A stretch of DNA of 64,000 nt from Rhabdaerophilum sp. SD176 (GCF_030143245.1 NZ_JARJNS010000004.1:62001-126000); one strand, 5' to 3'. Positions 44,712 to 53,709 are shown, counted from the stretch's first letter. Numbers and translations: made by a program. Notes: generated by a model from the sequence alone, not told the origin.

Positions 44712-45521
44712 TCAGAGCGGCCCGCGCCAGTTGGCGGCAGAGGAAAGGGCCAGCAGCAGCGCGATCTCGGCCACCTGCTGGCAGCCGCCGAGAATATCGC
44801 CATTATGCCCGCCGATCTTGCGACGGGCGAGCGCCGCAAGCGCCGGCATCAGCATCAGCGCGAGCCCGCCCGAGACCAGCCCGCCCAGGGGCAGGTCGAG
44901 CCATAGGCAGGCAACGGCATGGATGATGGCGCCAATGCCGGTTGCCAGCAGCCAGGCGGGCAGGCCCGGCAGGGGCACGCTGGCAGCAAGGCCCTGGCTG
45001 CCGGCCGGGGGCAGCAGCAGGACAGGCATCAGCGCCACCGCGCGGGACAGGGCGGCGATGCCAGGCAGCAGGACGAGGGCGGCCGGGCCCATCAGGCGGA
45101 ACAACTCGGCCAGCGCCAGCACCCGCAGCAGGAGGGCGAAGAACAGGCCGGCCCCGCCGAAGGTGCCGATCCGGCTGTCCTTCATGATCTCGAGCCGCCG
45201 CTCCCGCGAGGCGCCGCCGAACAGCCCGTCGCAGGAATCGGCGAGGCCGTCCTCGTGGAAAGCCCCGGTGATCGCCACCTGCATGGCAAGGGCCAGGGCT
45301 GCGGCAATCAGGGGCGAGAGGCCGGCCAGGTAGGCGAGGCCGCCCGCCAGCGCGCCGCAGGCGCCGACCACCGCGCCGGTGACGGGGATCGCCCAGGCCG
45401 CACGCCGGAAATCGGGCAGGGCATGGGCTTCCCGCTCGAACCGGAAGACCGGCAGCGGCAGGCGGGTATAAAAGCGCATCACGTTGAGCAGGTCGCCCGC
45501 GAGGACGTTCAGGCCGGGCAT
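44712..45521 (-). CDS. cobS: Adenosylcobinamide-GDP ribazoletransferase
   Basis: An integral membrane enzyme (269 residues) of the last steps of cobalamin synthesis, joining adenosylcobinamide-GDP to alpha-ribazole. Family signatures are FYTRLPLP near 17, FHEDGLADSCDGLFGG (about 86-101) and KDSRIGTFG (113-121), followed by several membrane helices. In aerobic-pathway nomenclature it is CobV. It diverges from cobT across 116 bases, so the two share a control region; no cobalamin riboswitch was seen there. Confidence 0.92.
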   Translation of the reverse strand: MPGLNVLAGDLLNVMRFYTRLPLPVFRFEREAHALPDFRRAAWAIPVTGAVVGACGALAGGLAYLAGLSPLIAAALALAMQVAITGAFHEDGLADSCDGLFGGASRERRLEIMKDSRIGTFGGAGLFFALLLRVLALAELFRLMGPAALVLLPGIAALSRAVALMPVLLLPPAGSQGLAASVPLPGLPAWLLATGIGAIIHAVACLWLDLPLGGLVSGGLALMLMPALAALARRKIGGHNGDILGGCQQVAEIALLLALSSAANWRGPL

Positions 45522-45637
45522 GGTCAGTCTTTCGCGGTTGCGAGAGGAAGCGTCGCCATGATAGCCCCGGCATCCATGTCCGGCCAGCCCTGACTCGGCC
45601 GGTTTCCCGCATCGACATTCCAGCCAGCGAGCCCGCC

Positions 45638-46657
45638 ATGTCTGCCACCGGCCTGCCTTTTGACGATATCCGCGCGCTGGTGGCGACGCTGCCCGGCCCG
45701 GATGAAGCTGCCCGGGCTGCGGTGATGACCCGCGAGAACGAGCTGATCAAGCCGCGCGGTGCGCTCGGCCGGCTGGAAACAATCTCCGCTCATATCGCGG
45801 CCTGGCAGGGCAAGGCGCGGCCGGCGGTCAACCGCCCGGTCGTTGCCATTTTCGCGGGATCGCATGGTGTCGCGGCACGCGGCGTCTCGGCCTATCCCTC
45901 CGAGGTGAACCGCGCGATGCTGGCCAGCTTCTCCGCCGGGATCGCCGCCATCAACCAGATCTGCAAGGCGCAGGATCTCGGGCTGAAGGTCTTCGACCTC
46001 GCGATCGACCTGCCGACCGGCGACATCACCGAAACCGCTGCGATGGAGGAGGCCGCCTGCGCCGCGACGATCGGTTTCGGCATGGAGGCGATCGCCAACG
46101 GAACAGACCTGCTCTGCCTTGGCGAGATGGGCATCGGCAACACCACACCCTCCGCCGCCATCTATGCCGCGCTCTATGGCGGGCCGGTCGCGGGCTGGGT
46201 CGGACGTGGCACAGGGGTTGACGAAGCCGGCCATGCCCGCAAGGTCGCGGCCGTCGAGGCCGCGCTCGCCACCCATGCCGGCCATCTCGACGACCCGCTC
46301 GAGATCCTCCGCCGGCTCGGCGGCCGCGAGATCGCGGCCATGGCCGGGGCGATCCTTGCTGCCCGCGTCGAGAAAGTGCCGGTGATCCTCGACGGCTATG
46401 TCGCGACGGCTGCGGCCGCCATTCTGCATGCGCTGCGCCCCGATGCGATTGACCATTGCCTCGCCGGCCATGTCTCGGCGGAAGGCGCGCATCGCGCCGT
46501 ACTCGACAGGCTGGGGCTGGAACCCATTCTTGATCTCGGCCTGCGGCTGGGAGAAGGCTCCGGCGCGGCGCTTGCAGCGGGAATCGTCAAGGTGGCTCTG
46601 GCCTGCCATACCGGCATGGCAACCTTCGCCGAAGCGGCGGTGCCGGACCGGGCCTGA
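45638..46657 (+). CDS. cobT: Nicotinate-nucleotide-dimethylbenzimidazole phosphoribosyltransferase
   Basis: A 339-residue enzyme activating 5,6-dimethylbenzimidazole for the lower cobalamin ligand. Motifs: TRENELIKPRGALGRLE, FAGSHGVAARGVSAYP, the GEMGIGNTTPSAA loop near 165 and the catalytic glutamate Glu306 in RLGEGSGAALA. CobU in aerobic nomenclature. It faces cobS head to head. It ends five bases before the convergent kinase gene. Confidence 0.93.
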   Translation: MSATGLPFDDIRALVATLPGPDEAARAAVMTRENELIKPRGALGRLETISAHIAAWQGKARPAVNRPVVAIFAGSHGVAARGVSAYPSEVNRAMLASFSAGIAAINQICKAQDLGLKVFDLAIDLPTGDITETAAMEEAACAATIGFGMEAIANGTDLLCLGEMGIGNTTPSAAIYAALYGGPVAGWVGRGTGVDEAGHARKVAAVEAALATHAGHLDDPLEILRRLGGREIAAMAGAILAARVEKVPVILDGYVATAAAAILHALRPDAIDHCLAGHVSAEGAHRAVLDRLGLEPILDLGLRLGEGSGAALAAGIVKVALACHTGMATFAEAAVPDRA

Positions 46658-46662
46658 ACCGC

Positions 46663-48216
46663 TCAGGCGGCCCGTTCGTCCCGCACAACACGCGAGATGA
46701 TCAGGCCCGGCCTTTCGTGCACGGCCGGCATGGCGGCCATCACGCGGTCGGGCGGGAAGAGCGCGGTTGCCTCGGTGCCCTCGCGCAGCTTCGAGCGGAG
46801 CCGGAAGGCGCCGCCATGGAGTTCGACAAGGCTCTTGACGATCGGCAGGCCGAGGCCCGAGCCCTGATCGGCATTCTTGATCGCCTGCGAGCCCCGCCCG
46901 AACGTGGCGAGGACGATCTCGATCTCCTCCTCCGGAATTCCGGTGCCGTTGTCGCGCACCGAAAGATATTGCCCGCCGCTGGCAGTCCAGCCCACCTTGA
47001 CGAGGATCTCGGCACCCTGCGGCGTGAACTTGATCGCGTTCGAGAGCAGGTTGAGCGTGATCTGGCGGAGGGCGCGCTCATCGGCCCAGAGGCGCGGCAT
47101 CCCCTCGGTGAACGCGGTTTTCAGCATCAGTCCGCGCCCGGTCGCCCGCAATTCCAGCATGCGGCAGCAGGCCTGCACGACGCCGACCAGGTCGATCGCC
47201 TCCTCGACCAGTTCGTGCTTGCCGGCCTCGATGCGCGAAAGGTCCAGCACCTCGTTGATCAGTTGCAGCAGATGCTCGCCGGATTGGTGGATATCCTTGA
47301 CGTAGCTCTTGTATTGCTCGTTCCCCAGCGGCCCGAACAGCTCATCCTTCATCACCTCGGAAAAGCCGAGAATAGCGTTGAGCGGCGTGCGCAGCTCATG
47401 GCTCATCGTGGCGAGAAAGCGCGACTTGGCCGCGCTGGCCTCCTCCGCCTGCCGTGTCGCCTCGCGCAGGCGCAGATTCGCCTGCTCGACTTCGGTGAAG
47501 AGCTCGTCCTTCTCCGCGCGGGCATGGAGATTGTCCAGCGTCGAGGCATAGAGGCGGTTGGCGAGCCCCACGAAGAGCAGCAAGGCCGTGAGGCACAGGC
47601 CGGCAATCATCCAGCGCTCGGTCGGCTGGCTGTCCAGCACCAGCTGCACGATGACCGAGGCGAGCGGCAGCGCCGCGCCATAGACAGCCGTTGGCAGCGT
47701 ATGCGAGAGCACGGTGCTGACCGCGCCGATCATCAGCACGGCCACCAGCAGGAAGACCCGGAGTACATCGGTATCCGGAATGCCGACCACGGTCGGCAGC
47801 AAGGCCCAGCTGGTCACGAAAGCGATCTCGCCGACGATCAGCCGCTTGATCCAGGGCTTGATGTCCATGGCCGGGGTGCTGGCCGCCAGGAACCGCCGGC
47901 ACAGCATCGTCTGGTAGAGCAGGACGCCGAGGACCAGCAGGAGCCAGAGCATGCCCTTGGCGGGGGATGACCACGAAAGCGTGGTCCCGGCAATCACCAG
48001 CGCATAGGGCATCAGCGCGAGGCTGGCGCTGACATGGTTCTGCGCGAATTCCCGGGCCAGTTCGAGCTCGAACGCGCGGCTGAGGCCGGATGCGGAGGTG
48101 ATTTTCTCGCGCACGTCCTTGACCGCCCGCTGCATGCCCTGCTTGTTGCGGGATGCGCGTTCGGCATTCGCCTGTTTCCGCTCGATCTCGGCAGCGGTGG
48201 GGATATGCGCGGTCAT
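46663..48216 (-). CDS. PdhS/PleC/DivJ-type histidine kinase
   Basis: A 517-residue membrane kinase with about six hydrophobic helices (roughly 65-225), then a coiled coil and a dimerisation domain with His273 in ATMSHELRTPLNAILGFSEV. The following FGPLGNEQYKSYVKDIHQSGEHLL is the hallmark of the PleC/DivJ/PdhS group, whose members act on the cell-cycle regulator DivK. The ATPase domain is canonical: NLLSNAIKFTP, DNGTGIP, GSGLGLPIV. It has no PAS domain. Short tail after the kinase core. No partner regulator is adjacent, as is usual in this group. Confidence 0.88.
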   Translation of the reverse strand: MTAHIPTAAEIERKQANAERASRNKQGMQRAVKDVREKITSASGLSRAFELELAREFAQNHVSASLALMPYALVIAGTTLSWSSPAKGMLWLLLVLGVLLYQTMLCRRFLAASTPAMDIKPWIKRLIVGEIAFVTSWALLPTVVGIPDTDVLRVFLLVAVLMIGAVSTVLSHTLPTAVYGAALPLASVIVQLVLDSQPTERWMIAGLCLTALLLFVGLANRLYASTLDNLHARAEKDELFTEVEQANLRLREATRQAEEASAAKSRFLATMSHELRTPLNAILGFSEVMKDELFGPLGNEQYKSYVKDIHQSGEHLLQLINEVLDLSRIEAGKHELVEEAIDLVGVVQACCRMLELRATGRGLMLKTAFTEGMPRLWADERALRQITLNLLSNAIKFTPQGAEILVKVGWTASGGQYLSVRDNGTGIPEEEIEIVLATFGRGSQAIKNADQGSGLGLPIVKSLVELHGGAFRLRSKLREGTEATALFPPDRVMAAMPAVHERPGLIISRVVRDERAA

Positions 48217-48363
48217 GGGTTCGGATCTGGTTTCCAGCGGCCGAATATGCCTGACGATTGGTTAAGCGAAGGCTGACAGCGTGACTCGAACTTGCCCGAT
48301 CGGGCCCGATCGCTTGCGGCAATCCGGCCCGCCCCACGGAGCGGGAATCAGCTAGAGAAAGGC

Positions 48364-48867
48364 ATGCCTTCCCGCCGTATCGTTCCTGCTGTCGCGTTTC
48401 TCGCCCTTGCCCTCGTGGTGCTGGCTCTGGTCGGCCGCGTACGGGAGGAGAGCGTCACCGGCACGGCCCATGTCATCGACGGGGATTCGCTGGTGGTGAA
48501 CGGCCGCGAGATGCGCCTGAAGGGTCTCGACGCCCCTGAATCGCGGCAGACCTGCCGCGTTGCCGGCAAGGACATGCCTTGTGGCCGCGAGGCGAGTTTC
48601 GCCCTGCGTCGCTGGCTGCAGCGCGGGCCGGTCACCTGTATCGGTCACGAAACGGACCGCTATGGCCGGCTTCTCGTTGCCTGCCGGGTGGCCGGGCAGG
48701 ATGTCGGGGCCGATCTCGTCCGCAACGGCCACGCGGTCGATACCGGTGCCTATCCGCGCGAGGAGGCCTTTGCCCGGGGCGATGGGCGCGGCGTCTGGGC
48801 CGGTGAGTTCGAGCGCCCGGAGGACTGGCGGCGCCGGCATCGCGCCGAAATGCCGCCCCGGCCTTGA
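48364..48867 (+). CDS. Staphylococcal nuclease-like exported nuclease
   Basis: A 167-residue thermonuclease-fold protein with an N-terminal hydrophobic segment (about 6-25) that serves as signal or anchor. Catalytic-region motifs: VIDGDSLVVNGREMRLKGLDAPE (Asp and Arg of the active site) and ETDRYGRLLVACRV with the second Arg. Four cysteines (QTCRVAGKDMPCG, VTCIG, VACRV) could form disulfides in the periplasm. The ATG at 48364 has GAGAAAGG upstream; an open frame from 48292 is unsupported. It diverges from the kinase gene. Confidence 0.82.
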   Translation: MPSRRIVPAVAFLALALVVLALVGRVREESVTGTAHVIDGDSLVVNGREMRLKGLDAPESRQTCRVAGKDMPCGREASFALRRWLQRGPVTCIGHETDRYGRLLVACRVAGQDVGADLVRNGHAVDTGAYPREEAFARGDGRGVWAGEFERPEDWRRRHRAEMPPRP

Positions 48868-48925
48868 CCCTGCCGCGATCCTCGTGTCCGGTGCCTTCCG
48901 TTTGAAGCCCGGGAGGGAGGGATCG

Positions 48926-49537
48926 ATGCGCTTGTTCGATGGCGGTCGCGTGCCGAATGCGCGGCGCGTGCGGGTATTTCTGGCCGAGAAGGGCATTTCC
49001 GTGCCGCTCGTACCGGTCGATCTTGGGAAAATGGAGCACAAATCCGCCGATTTCACCGAACGCAATCCGTTCCAGCGTGTGCCGGTCCTCGAACTCGATG
49101 ATGGCACGATCCTGACCGAATCGGTCGCAATCTGCCGCTATTTCGAGGAAATCCAGCCGGAGCCGCCGCTTTTCGGCACCGGCGCGCTGGGGCGTGCCCG
49201 CGTCGAGATGTGGAACCGCCGGATCGAGCTGGAACTCTACAGCCAGGGACAGGCTGCCTTCCGGCACGGCCACCCAGGCATGGCGAACCATGAAGTGCCG
49301 CAGATCGCGCAATGGGCCGAGGTGAACCGGGGCCGGGCGCTCGGTACCTTGCGCCTGCTCAATGACCACCTCGCCGGTCATCGCTACTTTGCGGGCGATC
49401 ATTACTCCATCGCGGATATCACAGCACTCGTGACGATCGATTTCCTCAAACCTGCCCGCATCGCCGTTCCGGCCGATCTGGTCCATCTCGCCCGCTGGCA
49501 CGCCGAATGTTCGGCGCGCCCCTCCGCTCAGGCCTGA
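48926..49537 (+). CDS. Glutathione S-transferase family protein
   Basis: A 203-residue cytosolic GST with the N-terminal thioredoxin-like domain (RNPFQRVPVLELDDG with cis-Pro in RVPVLE, then LTESVAICRYFE for the gamma-glutamyl contact) and the all-helical C-terminal domain ending with a DYSIADIT-like N-capping motif (DHYSIADITALV). Substrate unknown. The ATG at 48926 follows GGGAGGGAGG. Its stop overlaps the next gene's start (TGATG). Confidence 0.87.
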   Translation: MRLFDGGRVPNARRVRVFLAEKGISVPLVPVDLGKMEHKSADFTERNPFQRVPVLELDDGTILTESVAICRYFEEIQPEPPLFGTGALGRARVEMWNRRIELELYSQGQAAFRHGHPGMANHEVPQIAQWAEVNRGRALGTLRLLNDHLAGHRYFAGDHYSIADITALVTIDFLKPARIAVPADLVHLARWHAECSARPSAQA

Positions 49538-50004
49538 TGATGCGGCCCTTCCTTGCCCTGGCGCTGGTGCTCGTGCTGGTTCTCCCGGCCCGGGCCGAAA
49601 TGCTGACCGGCGCCCAGATCCGCGATCTCTTCACCGGCAACACCGTGGCCGGGCATTATGTGACCGGCGGCCCGTTCAGCGAATATCATGCGCCGGATGG
49701 CCGGGCTCTGGGCGATAACGGGCTGACGCTGAATGTCGATGCCTGCTGGAACACCGACGGCGACAAGGTCTGCTACCATTATGGTCCGGCCAAGGACCGG
49801 CGGACCTATTGCTTCACGGTCGAGCGGAATGGCGACAATCTCGCCCTGAAAGTGGCGGATACCGGCCGGCTCAACGCCCTGGCGAAGGTCGAGAAGGGCA
49901 ATCCCAAGGATCATGGCGATGGCGGGCGGCGCTGGTCCTGTGATGACCTGCTGGCCGCGCGCCCTTCGGATCGGCTGCGGGTGCTCGCGCGGATCGGTCG
50001 CTGA
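49537..50004 (+). CDS. Secreted protein of unknown function
   Basis: A 155-residue protein with a clear signal peptide (MMRPFLALALVLVLVLPARA-E). The mature part has four cysteines (CWNTDGDKVCYHYG, TYCFTV, WSCDDLL) that could make two disulfides, and an early LTGAQIRDLFTGNTVAGHYV segment. I do not recognise the family. The first Met codon at 49537 overlaps the GST stop, so the two are probably coupled. A longer frame from 49507 would overlap the GST gene by 31 bases and blunt the signal peptide. Confidence 0.65.
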   Translation: MMRPFLALALVLVLVLPARAEMLTGAQIRDLFTGNTVAGHYVTGGPFSEYHAPDGRALGDNGLTLNVDACWNTDGDKVCYHYGPAKDRRTYCFTVERNGDNLALKVADTGRLNALAKVEKGNPKDHGDGGRRWSCDDLLAARPSDRLRVLARIGR

Positions 50005-50092
50005 CCGCAAGGCCTGCCTTTCTTTAGCCATGCTGCATTCAGCGCAGGTTTAGGCGCCGTCTGGGACTCTGCCACCGCAAAAGGAGATCGCG

Positions 50093-52717
50093 ATGAATGA
50101 TCGTCCCCCCCGGGATCGCGGCTGGATCAGGATCATCCTGACCATCGCCCTCTTCGTGCTTCCCGCAGGCGCGATGGCGCAGGGCAAGCGGCTCGGCCTC
50201 GTCATCGGCCTCGCCGATTACGGCGAGGTCAAGCATCCGACTGCCCTGCAGGATGCCGGGCTGGTCGCGCAGAGCCTGCTGCAGGCCGGATTCGAGCTGA
50301 CCGAATCCGCCAACCTCAACCAGACCGAATTCCGTGCGACATTCCGGGACTTCACCGAGAAGGCTCAGGCGGCAGGCCCGGATGCGCTGATCGCGGTCTA
50401 TGTTTCCGGTATCGGCTTCCAGGATGATGGCGAGAACCTGCTCATTCCCGTCGATGCCCGCCTCCGCCAGCGGGCCGATCTCGCGCTCGAGGGGATCCGG
50501 ATCAACGATCTCATCCGCACCATCGGCGCCATTCCCTCGGCCGGCCGGTTCGTCATTCTCGATGCCGCCTATACCCATCCCTATGGCCAGCTGACCGGCG
50601 ATGGCGCGCGCGGTTTCGCCGCCGGCGAACGGCGCGAGGGCATGCTGGTGGCCTATAACCAAGCGCCGGACCGCGTCTCGCCGCTGCCGGCCACCAATTA
50701 CGGGCATTATGCGATGGCCCTGGCTGAAGTCCTGCGCGAGCCGGGCATCGATCTCGGCGCGATGTTCGAGCGTATCCGCCTCCGCACGCACGATCTCAGC
50801 CAGGGTGCGGAAACGCCGTGGGATATCAACGGGCTGACCCAGCCCGTCGTGCTGTTCCCCGGCACGGCTGCGCCGGCTGCCACGGCGGCGCTCGAGGCCA
50901 AGCGGGCCCGCCCGATCCGGGAACTGCCCGGCGACGAGGCCTATGCCCGCGCCGTCGAGATCGACACCATCGCCGCCTATGAGGAATTCCTCGCCGCCTA
51001 TCCGCGCCATGTGCAGGCGCGGCGCGTCCGGGCCATGGTCGCCACGCGGCGTGAGGCCTTCTACTGGCAGCGTGCCCGCCGCACCAACACCGACCGGGCC
51101 TATTGGTCCTACCTCCGCCGCTATCCGCGCGGTGCCCATGCGGTCGAGGCGCAGGCCCGGCTGACGCGCCTCTCGGCGCCGATCGTGCCGCCGCCGCAAT
51201 TCGACGAGATCATCTACGATGACCTGCCCCCGCCGGATATCGAGGAGGTCGAGGTCTACGAAACCGTGGTGATCGAGGAGCGCTGGGAGGTGCTGCCGCC
51301 GCCCTCCGGCTATGCAGTGCATCTCCTGCCGCCGCCGCCGGTCGAGATCATCGAATTGCCGCCGCCGCCGCCCAACCCGCAGGCGCGCACATTGCCTTCC
51401 GTGGGCATCGGGGCCGCGATTGTCGGCGCCGGCGTTGTCGGGGCTGCGATCTGGGCCAACCGCGAATGGCGCCGCCCGCGCGAGGTTCGCCCGGCTGTGG
51501 CCCCGCCGCCGCGCCCGTTGCGCCCTTCCGTCCTGCCGCCGGGCACCGTGCTGCCGCCCCCGCCGCGCCCCGGCACGCGCCCGATCGGCGTTCCGCCGCC
51601 CGTGGGCCTGCCCGTCGGAAATCCGACACGCCCGATCGGGCAGGGGCCTGTGACACCGCCTGTCGGCACGCCGCCGCCGGGCACACGCCCGCCGACCGGC
51701 GGCCCGACCCCGCCGCCGGTGGCACCGCCGGGAACAACCGCACCGGGCGTGACGCCGCCTCTGGGCACGCCGCCGCCGGGCACACGCCCGCCGACCGGAG
51801 GCCCGACCCCGCCGCCGGTGGCACCGCCGGGAACAACCGCGCCGGGTGTGACGCCGCCTGTCGGCACGCCGCCGCCGGGCACGCGCCCGCCGACCGGAGG
51901 CCCGACCCCGCCGCCGGCAGTACCGCCGGGAACAACCGCGCCGGGTGTAACGCCGCCTCTGGGCACGCCGCCGCCGGCTACACGCCCGCCGACCGGCGGC
52001 CCGACCCCGCCGCCGGTGGCACCGCCGGGAACAACCGCACCGGGCGTGACACCGCCTGTGGTCACACCGCCTGTGGTCACACCGCCTGTGGTCACACCGC
52101 CGCCGGGCACACGCCCGCCGGCCGGAGGCCCGACCCCGCCGCCGGGGGCAATCCGGCCGTCCCGCCCGCCCGCGCCGCGCCCTGCCGGACCACTGCCGCC
52201 CGCGCAACCGGGTGCGGTTCCGCGTCCTGCGGGGCCACCGCCGGGTGCGGTTCCGCCGCCGGCCGTGACGCGTCCGACGCCGCCCTCGGCGCCGCGGCCG
52301 ATCGGAGCTCCGCCACCCCAGAATCCGCCGCCGCAATTCCGGCCCGTTCCGCCGCGCCCGGGCCCGGGCGAGCCACCACCGCAATTCCGGCCGGTGCCAC
52401 GCCCGCCCGCAGCTGCTCCGCCCCCGCCGCAGGCGCGGCCTGTTCCGCCGCCTCCGCCGGTGGCGCGCCCGGTCGCTCCCCCACCCCCGCCGGTTGCGCG
52501 ACCGGCGCCTCCGCCCCCGCCGGTTGCTCGGCCTGCGCCCCCGCCGCCGCCTGCAGCCCGGCCGGCACCGCCGCCCGCAGCCCGGCCGGCGCCGCCGCCC
52601 GCAGCTCGGCCGACACCGCCTCCGGCGGCAAGGCCTGCACCGGCTGCCCGACCGCCGGCTCCCGGCGCGATTGGGGAATGCACGCCGGAACTCCGGGCCC
52701 GGGGCGCCTGTCGATAA
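50093..52717 (+). CDS. Caspase-fold (C14) pseudoprotease with proline-rich repeat tail
   Basis: An 874-residue exported protein. A signal peptide ends at AMA-QGKR (30). Residues 32-260 have the caspase/metacaspase-like fold seen in RLGLVIGLADYG, LQDAGLVAQSLLQAGFELT and DALIAVYVSGIGFQDDGENLLIPVDARL. The catalytic His expected in YxSGHG is Ile107, and the Cys expected in DACR is Ala159 (DAAYTHP), so it should be inactive as a protease. A linker rich in Arg (310-350) and one hydrophobic segment (about 435-455) follow, then about 400 residues of proline-rich repeats, ending in a short Cys-containing tail. Likely envelope location. It ends four bases before a strong terminator. Confidence 0.8.
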   Translation: MNDRPPRDRGWIRIILTIALFVLPAGAMAQGKRLGLVIGLADYGEVKHPTALQDAGLVAQSLLQAGFELTESANLNQTEFRATFRDFTEKAQAAGPDALIAVYVSGIGFQDDGENLLIPVDARLRQRADLALEGIRINDLIRTIGAIPSAGRFVILDAAYTHPYGQLTGDGARGFAAGERREGMLVAYNQAPDRVSPLPATNYGHYAMALAEVLREPGIDLGAMFERIRLRTHDLSQGAETPWDINGLTQPVVLFPGTAAPAATAALEAKRARPIRELPGDEAYARAVEIDTIAAYEEFLAAYPRHVQARRVRAMVATRREAFYWQRARRTNTDRAYWSYLRRYPRGAHAVEAQARLTRLSAPIVPPPQFDEIIYDDLPPPDIEEVEVYETVVIEERWEVLPPPSGYAVHLLPPPPVEIIELPPPPPNPQARTLPSVGIGAAIVGAGVVGAAIWANREWRRPREVRPAVAPPPRPLRPSVLPPGTVLPPPPRPGTRPIGVPPPVGLPVGNPTRPIGQGPVTPPVGTPPPGTRPPTGGPTPPPVAPPGTTAPGVTPPLGTPPPGTRPPTGGPTPPPVAPPGTTAPGVTPPVGTPPPGTRPPTGGPTPPPAVPPGTTAPGVTPPLGTPPPATRPPTGGPTPPPVAPPGTTAPGVTPPVVTPPVVTPPVVTPPPGTRPPAGGPTPPPGAIRPSRPPAPRPAGPLPPAQPGAVPRPAGPPPGAVPPPAVTRPTPPSAPRPIGAPPPQNPPPQFRPVPPRPGPGEPPPQFRPVPRPPAAAPPPPQARPVPPPPPVARPVAPPPPPVARPAPPPPPVARPAPPPPPAARPAPPPAARPAPPPAARPTPPPAARPAPAARPPAPGAIGECTPELRARGACR
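51662..52057 (+). repeat. Four tandem 99-bp repeats encoding a 33-residue Pro/Gly/Thr unit
   Basis: Four in-frame copies (residues 524-655 of the caspase-like protein) of a unit that starts V/LGTPPPGTRPPTGGPTPPP. The first residue alternates Val, Leu, Val, Leu, so the array may have grown by duplication of a 66-residue pair. Copies differ at only a few bases. A shortened fifth copy follows. Confidence 0.9.
52058..52102 (+). repeat. Three 15-bp repeats encoding VVTPP
   Basis: Three perfect or near-perfect copies of GTGGTCACACCGCCT directly after the 99-bp array, encoding VVTPP three times before the partial fifth long repeat. Such short identical copies are prone to slippage. Confidence 0.9.
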
Positions 52718-52720
52718 CGG

Positions 52721-52749
52721 AAAAGGCCGGAGCATTGCTCCGGCCTTTT
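52721..52749. terminator. Bidirectional intrinsic terminator
   Basis: AAAAGGCCGGAGC-ATT-GCTCCGGCCTTTT: a perfect 13-base stem with A and T tracts on the two sides, so it can end transcripts from both directions. It lies between the caspase-like gene (plus) and the dehydrogenase gene (minus), which converge here. Confidence 0.93.
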
Positions 52750-52797
52750 CATGTCTGGCGCCGCTTTAGTTCGGCTGCAGTGCAGCTGGGTGCGGAA

Positions 52798-53667
52798 TCA
52801 CTTGTCCAGTCGGGCGACCAGGCTGGACGTATCCCAGCGGTTGCCGCCCATCTTCTGCACTTCGGAATAGAACTGGTCGACCAGAGCCGTCACCGGCAGA
52901 TGGGCACCGTTGCGGCGCGCCTCGGCGAGGCAGATATCGAGATCCTTGCGCATCCAGTCTACGGCGAAGCCGAAATCGAACTTGCCGGCAACCATGGTCT
53001 TGCCGCGGTTCTCCATTTGCCACGAGCCGGCAGCGCCCTTGGAGATCACCTCGAGCACGGCCTCGACATCGAGGCCGGCGCGCTTGCCGAAATGCACGGC
53101 CTCCGAGAGGCCCTGCACAAGCCCGGCAATGCAGATCTGGTTCATCATCTTGGCGAGCTGGCCGGCCCCTGACGGGCCGAGCAGGCGGCAGGCGCGGGCA
53201 AAGGCCATGATCACCGGTTCTGCCTTGGCGAAGGGCTCGGCATCGCCGCCGCACATCACGGTCAGCACACCGTTCTCCGCACCGGCCTGGCCGCCCGAGA
53301 CCGGCGCATCGATGAAGGCGATGCCGCGCGCCTTGGCTGCCGCATGCAATTCACGCGCGACCTCGGCCGAGGCGGTCGTGTTGTCGACGAAGATCGAGCC
53401 CGGCTTCATCGCCTGGAAGGCACCATCGGGGCCGATCGTCACGGCGCGCAGGTCATCGTCATTGCCCACGCAGGCGAAAACGAAATCCTTGCCGGCAGCC
53501 GCCTCTTTCGGCGTTCTCGCGGCAGCGCCGCCATGCTTGGCCACCCAGGCCTCGGCCTTCGCGAAGGTGCGGTTATAGACCGTGACGGCATGGCCGCCCT
53601 TGTTCTTGAGATGCCCCGCCATCGGCGCGCCCATCACGCCCAGCCCGAGGAAAGCCACTTCCGCCAT
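52798..53667 (-). CDS. NAD(P)-dependent 3-hydroxyacid dehydrogenase family protein
   Basis: A 289-residue enzyme of the 3-hydroxyisobutyrate dehydrogenase/tartronate semialdehyde reductase family. The Rossmann start FLGLGVMGAPMAGHL, the substrate motif FIDAPVSGGQAGAENG (about 118-133) and the catalytic lysine in GAGQLAKMMNQ (about 172) are all present. Substrate unknown. It follows the amino-acid permease genes by 42 bases on the same strand, so it may use a product of the imported compound. Confidence 0.88.
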   Translation of the reverse strand: MAEVAFLGLGVMGAPMAGHLKNKGGHAVTVYNRTFAKAEAWVAKHGGAAARTPKEAAAGKDFVFACVGNDDDLRAVTIGPDGAFQAMKPGSIFVDNTTASAEVARELHAAAKARGIAFIDAPVSGGQAGAENGVLTVMCGGDAEPFAKAEPVIMAFARACRLLGPSGAGQLAKMMNQICIAGLVQGLSEAVHFGKRAGLDVEAVLEVISKGAAGSWQMENRGKTMVAGKFDFGFAVDWMRKDLDICLAEARRNGAHLPVTALVDQFYSEVQKMGGNRWDTSSLVARLDK

Positions 53668-53709
53668 TTCTGATCTCCCGTTCGGCCCGGAGGCCGATGC
53701 CCGGCGGTC

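Noticed and set aside
45522-45637. Possible cobalamin riboswitch between cobS and cobT
   Set aside because: No B12-box-like sequence could be found in the 116 bases, which is also too short for a full element plus two promoters.
51662-52057. Regular repeats as a CRISPR array
   Set aside because: Units are contiguous 99-bp in-frame copies with no unique spacers and no cas genes.
50039-52735. Very long open frames on both strands (898 and 480 codons minus; 568 codons plus) across the caspase-like gene
   Set aside because: They come from the GC-rich repeat DNA, which lacks stop codons in several frames; products are Arg/Gly/Ala low complexity without domains. The plus frame from 50093 has the signal peptide and fold.
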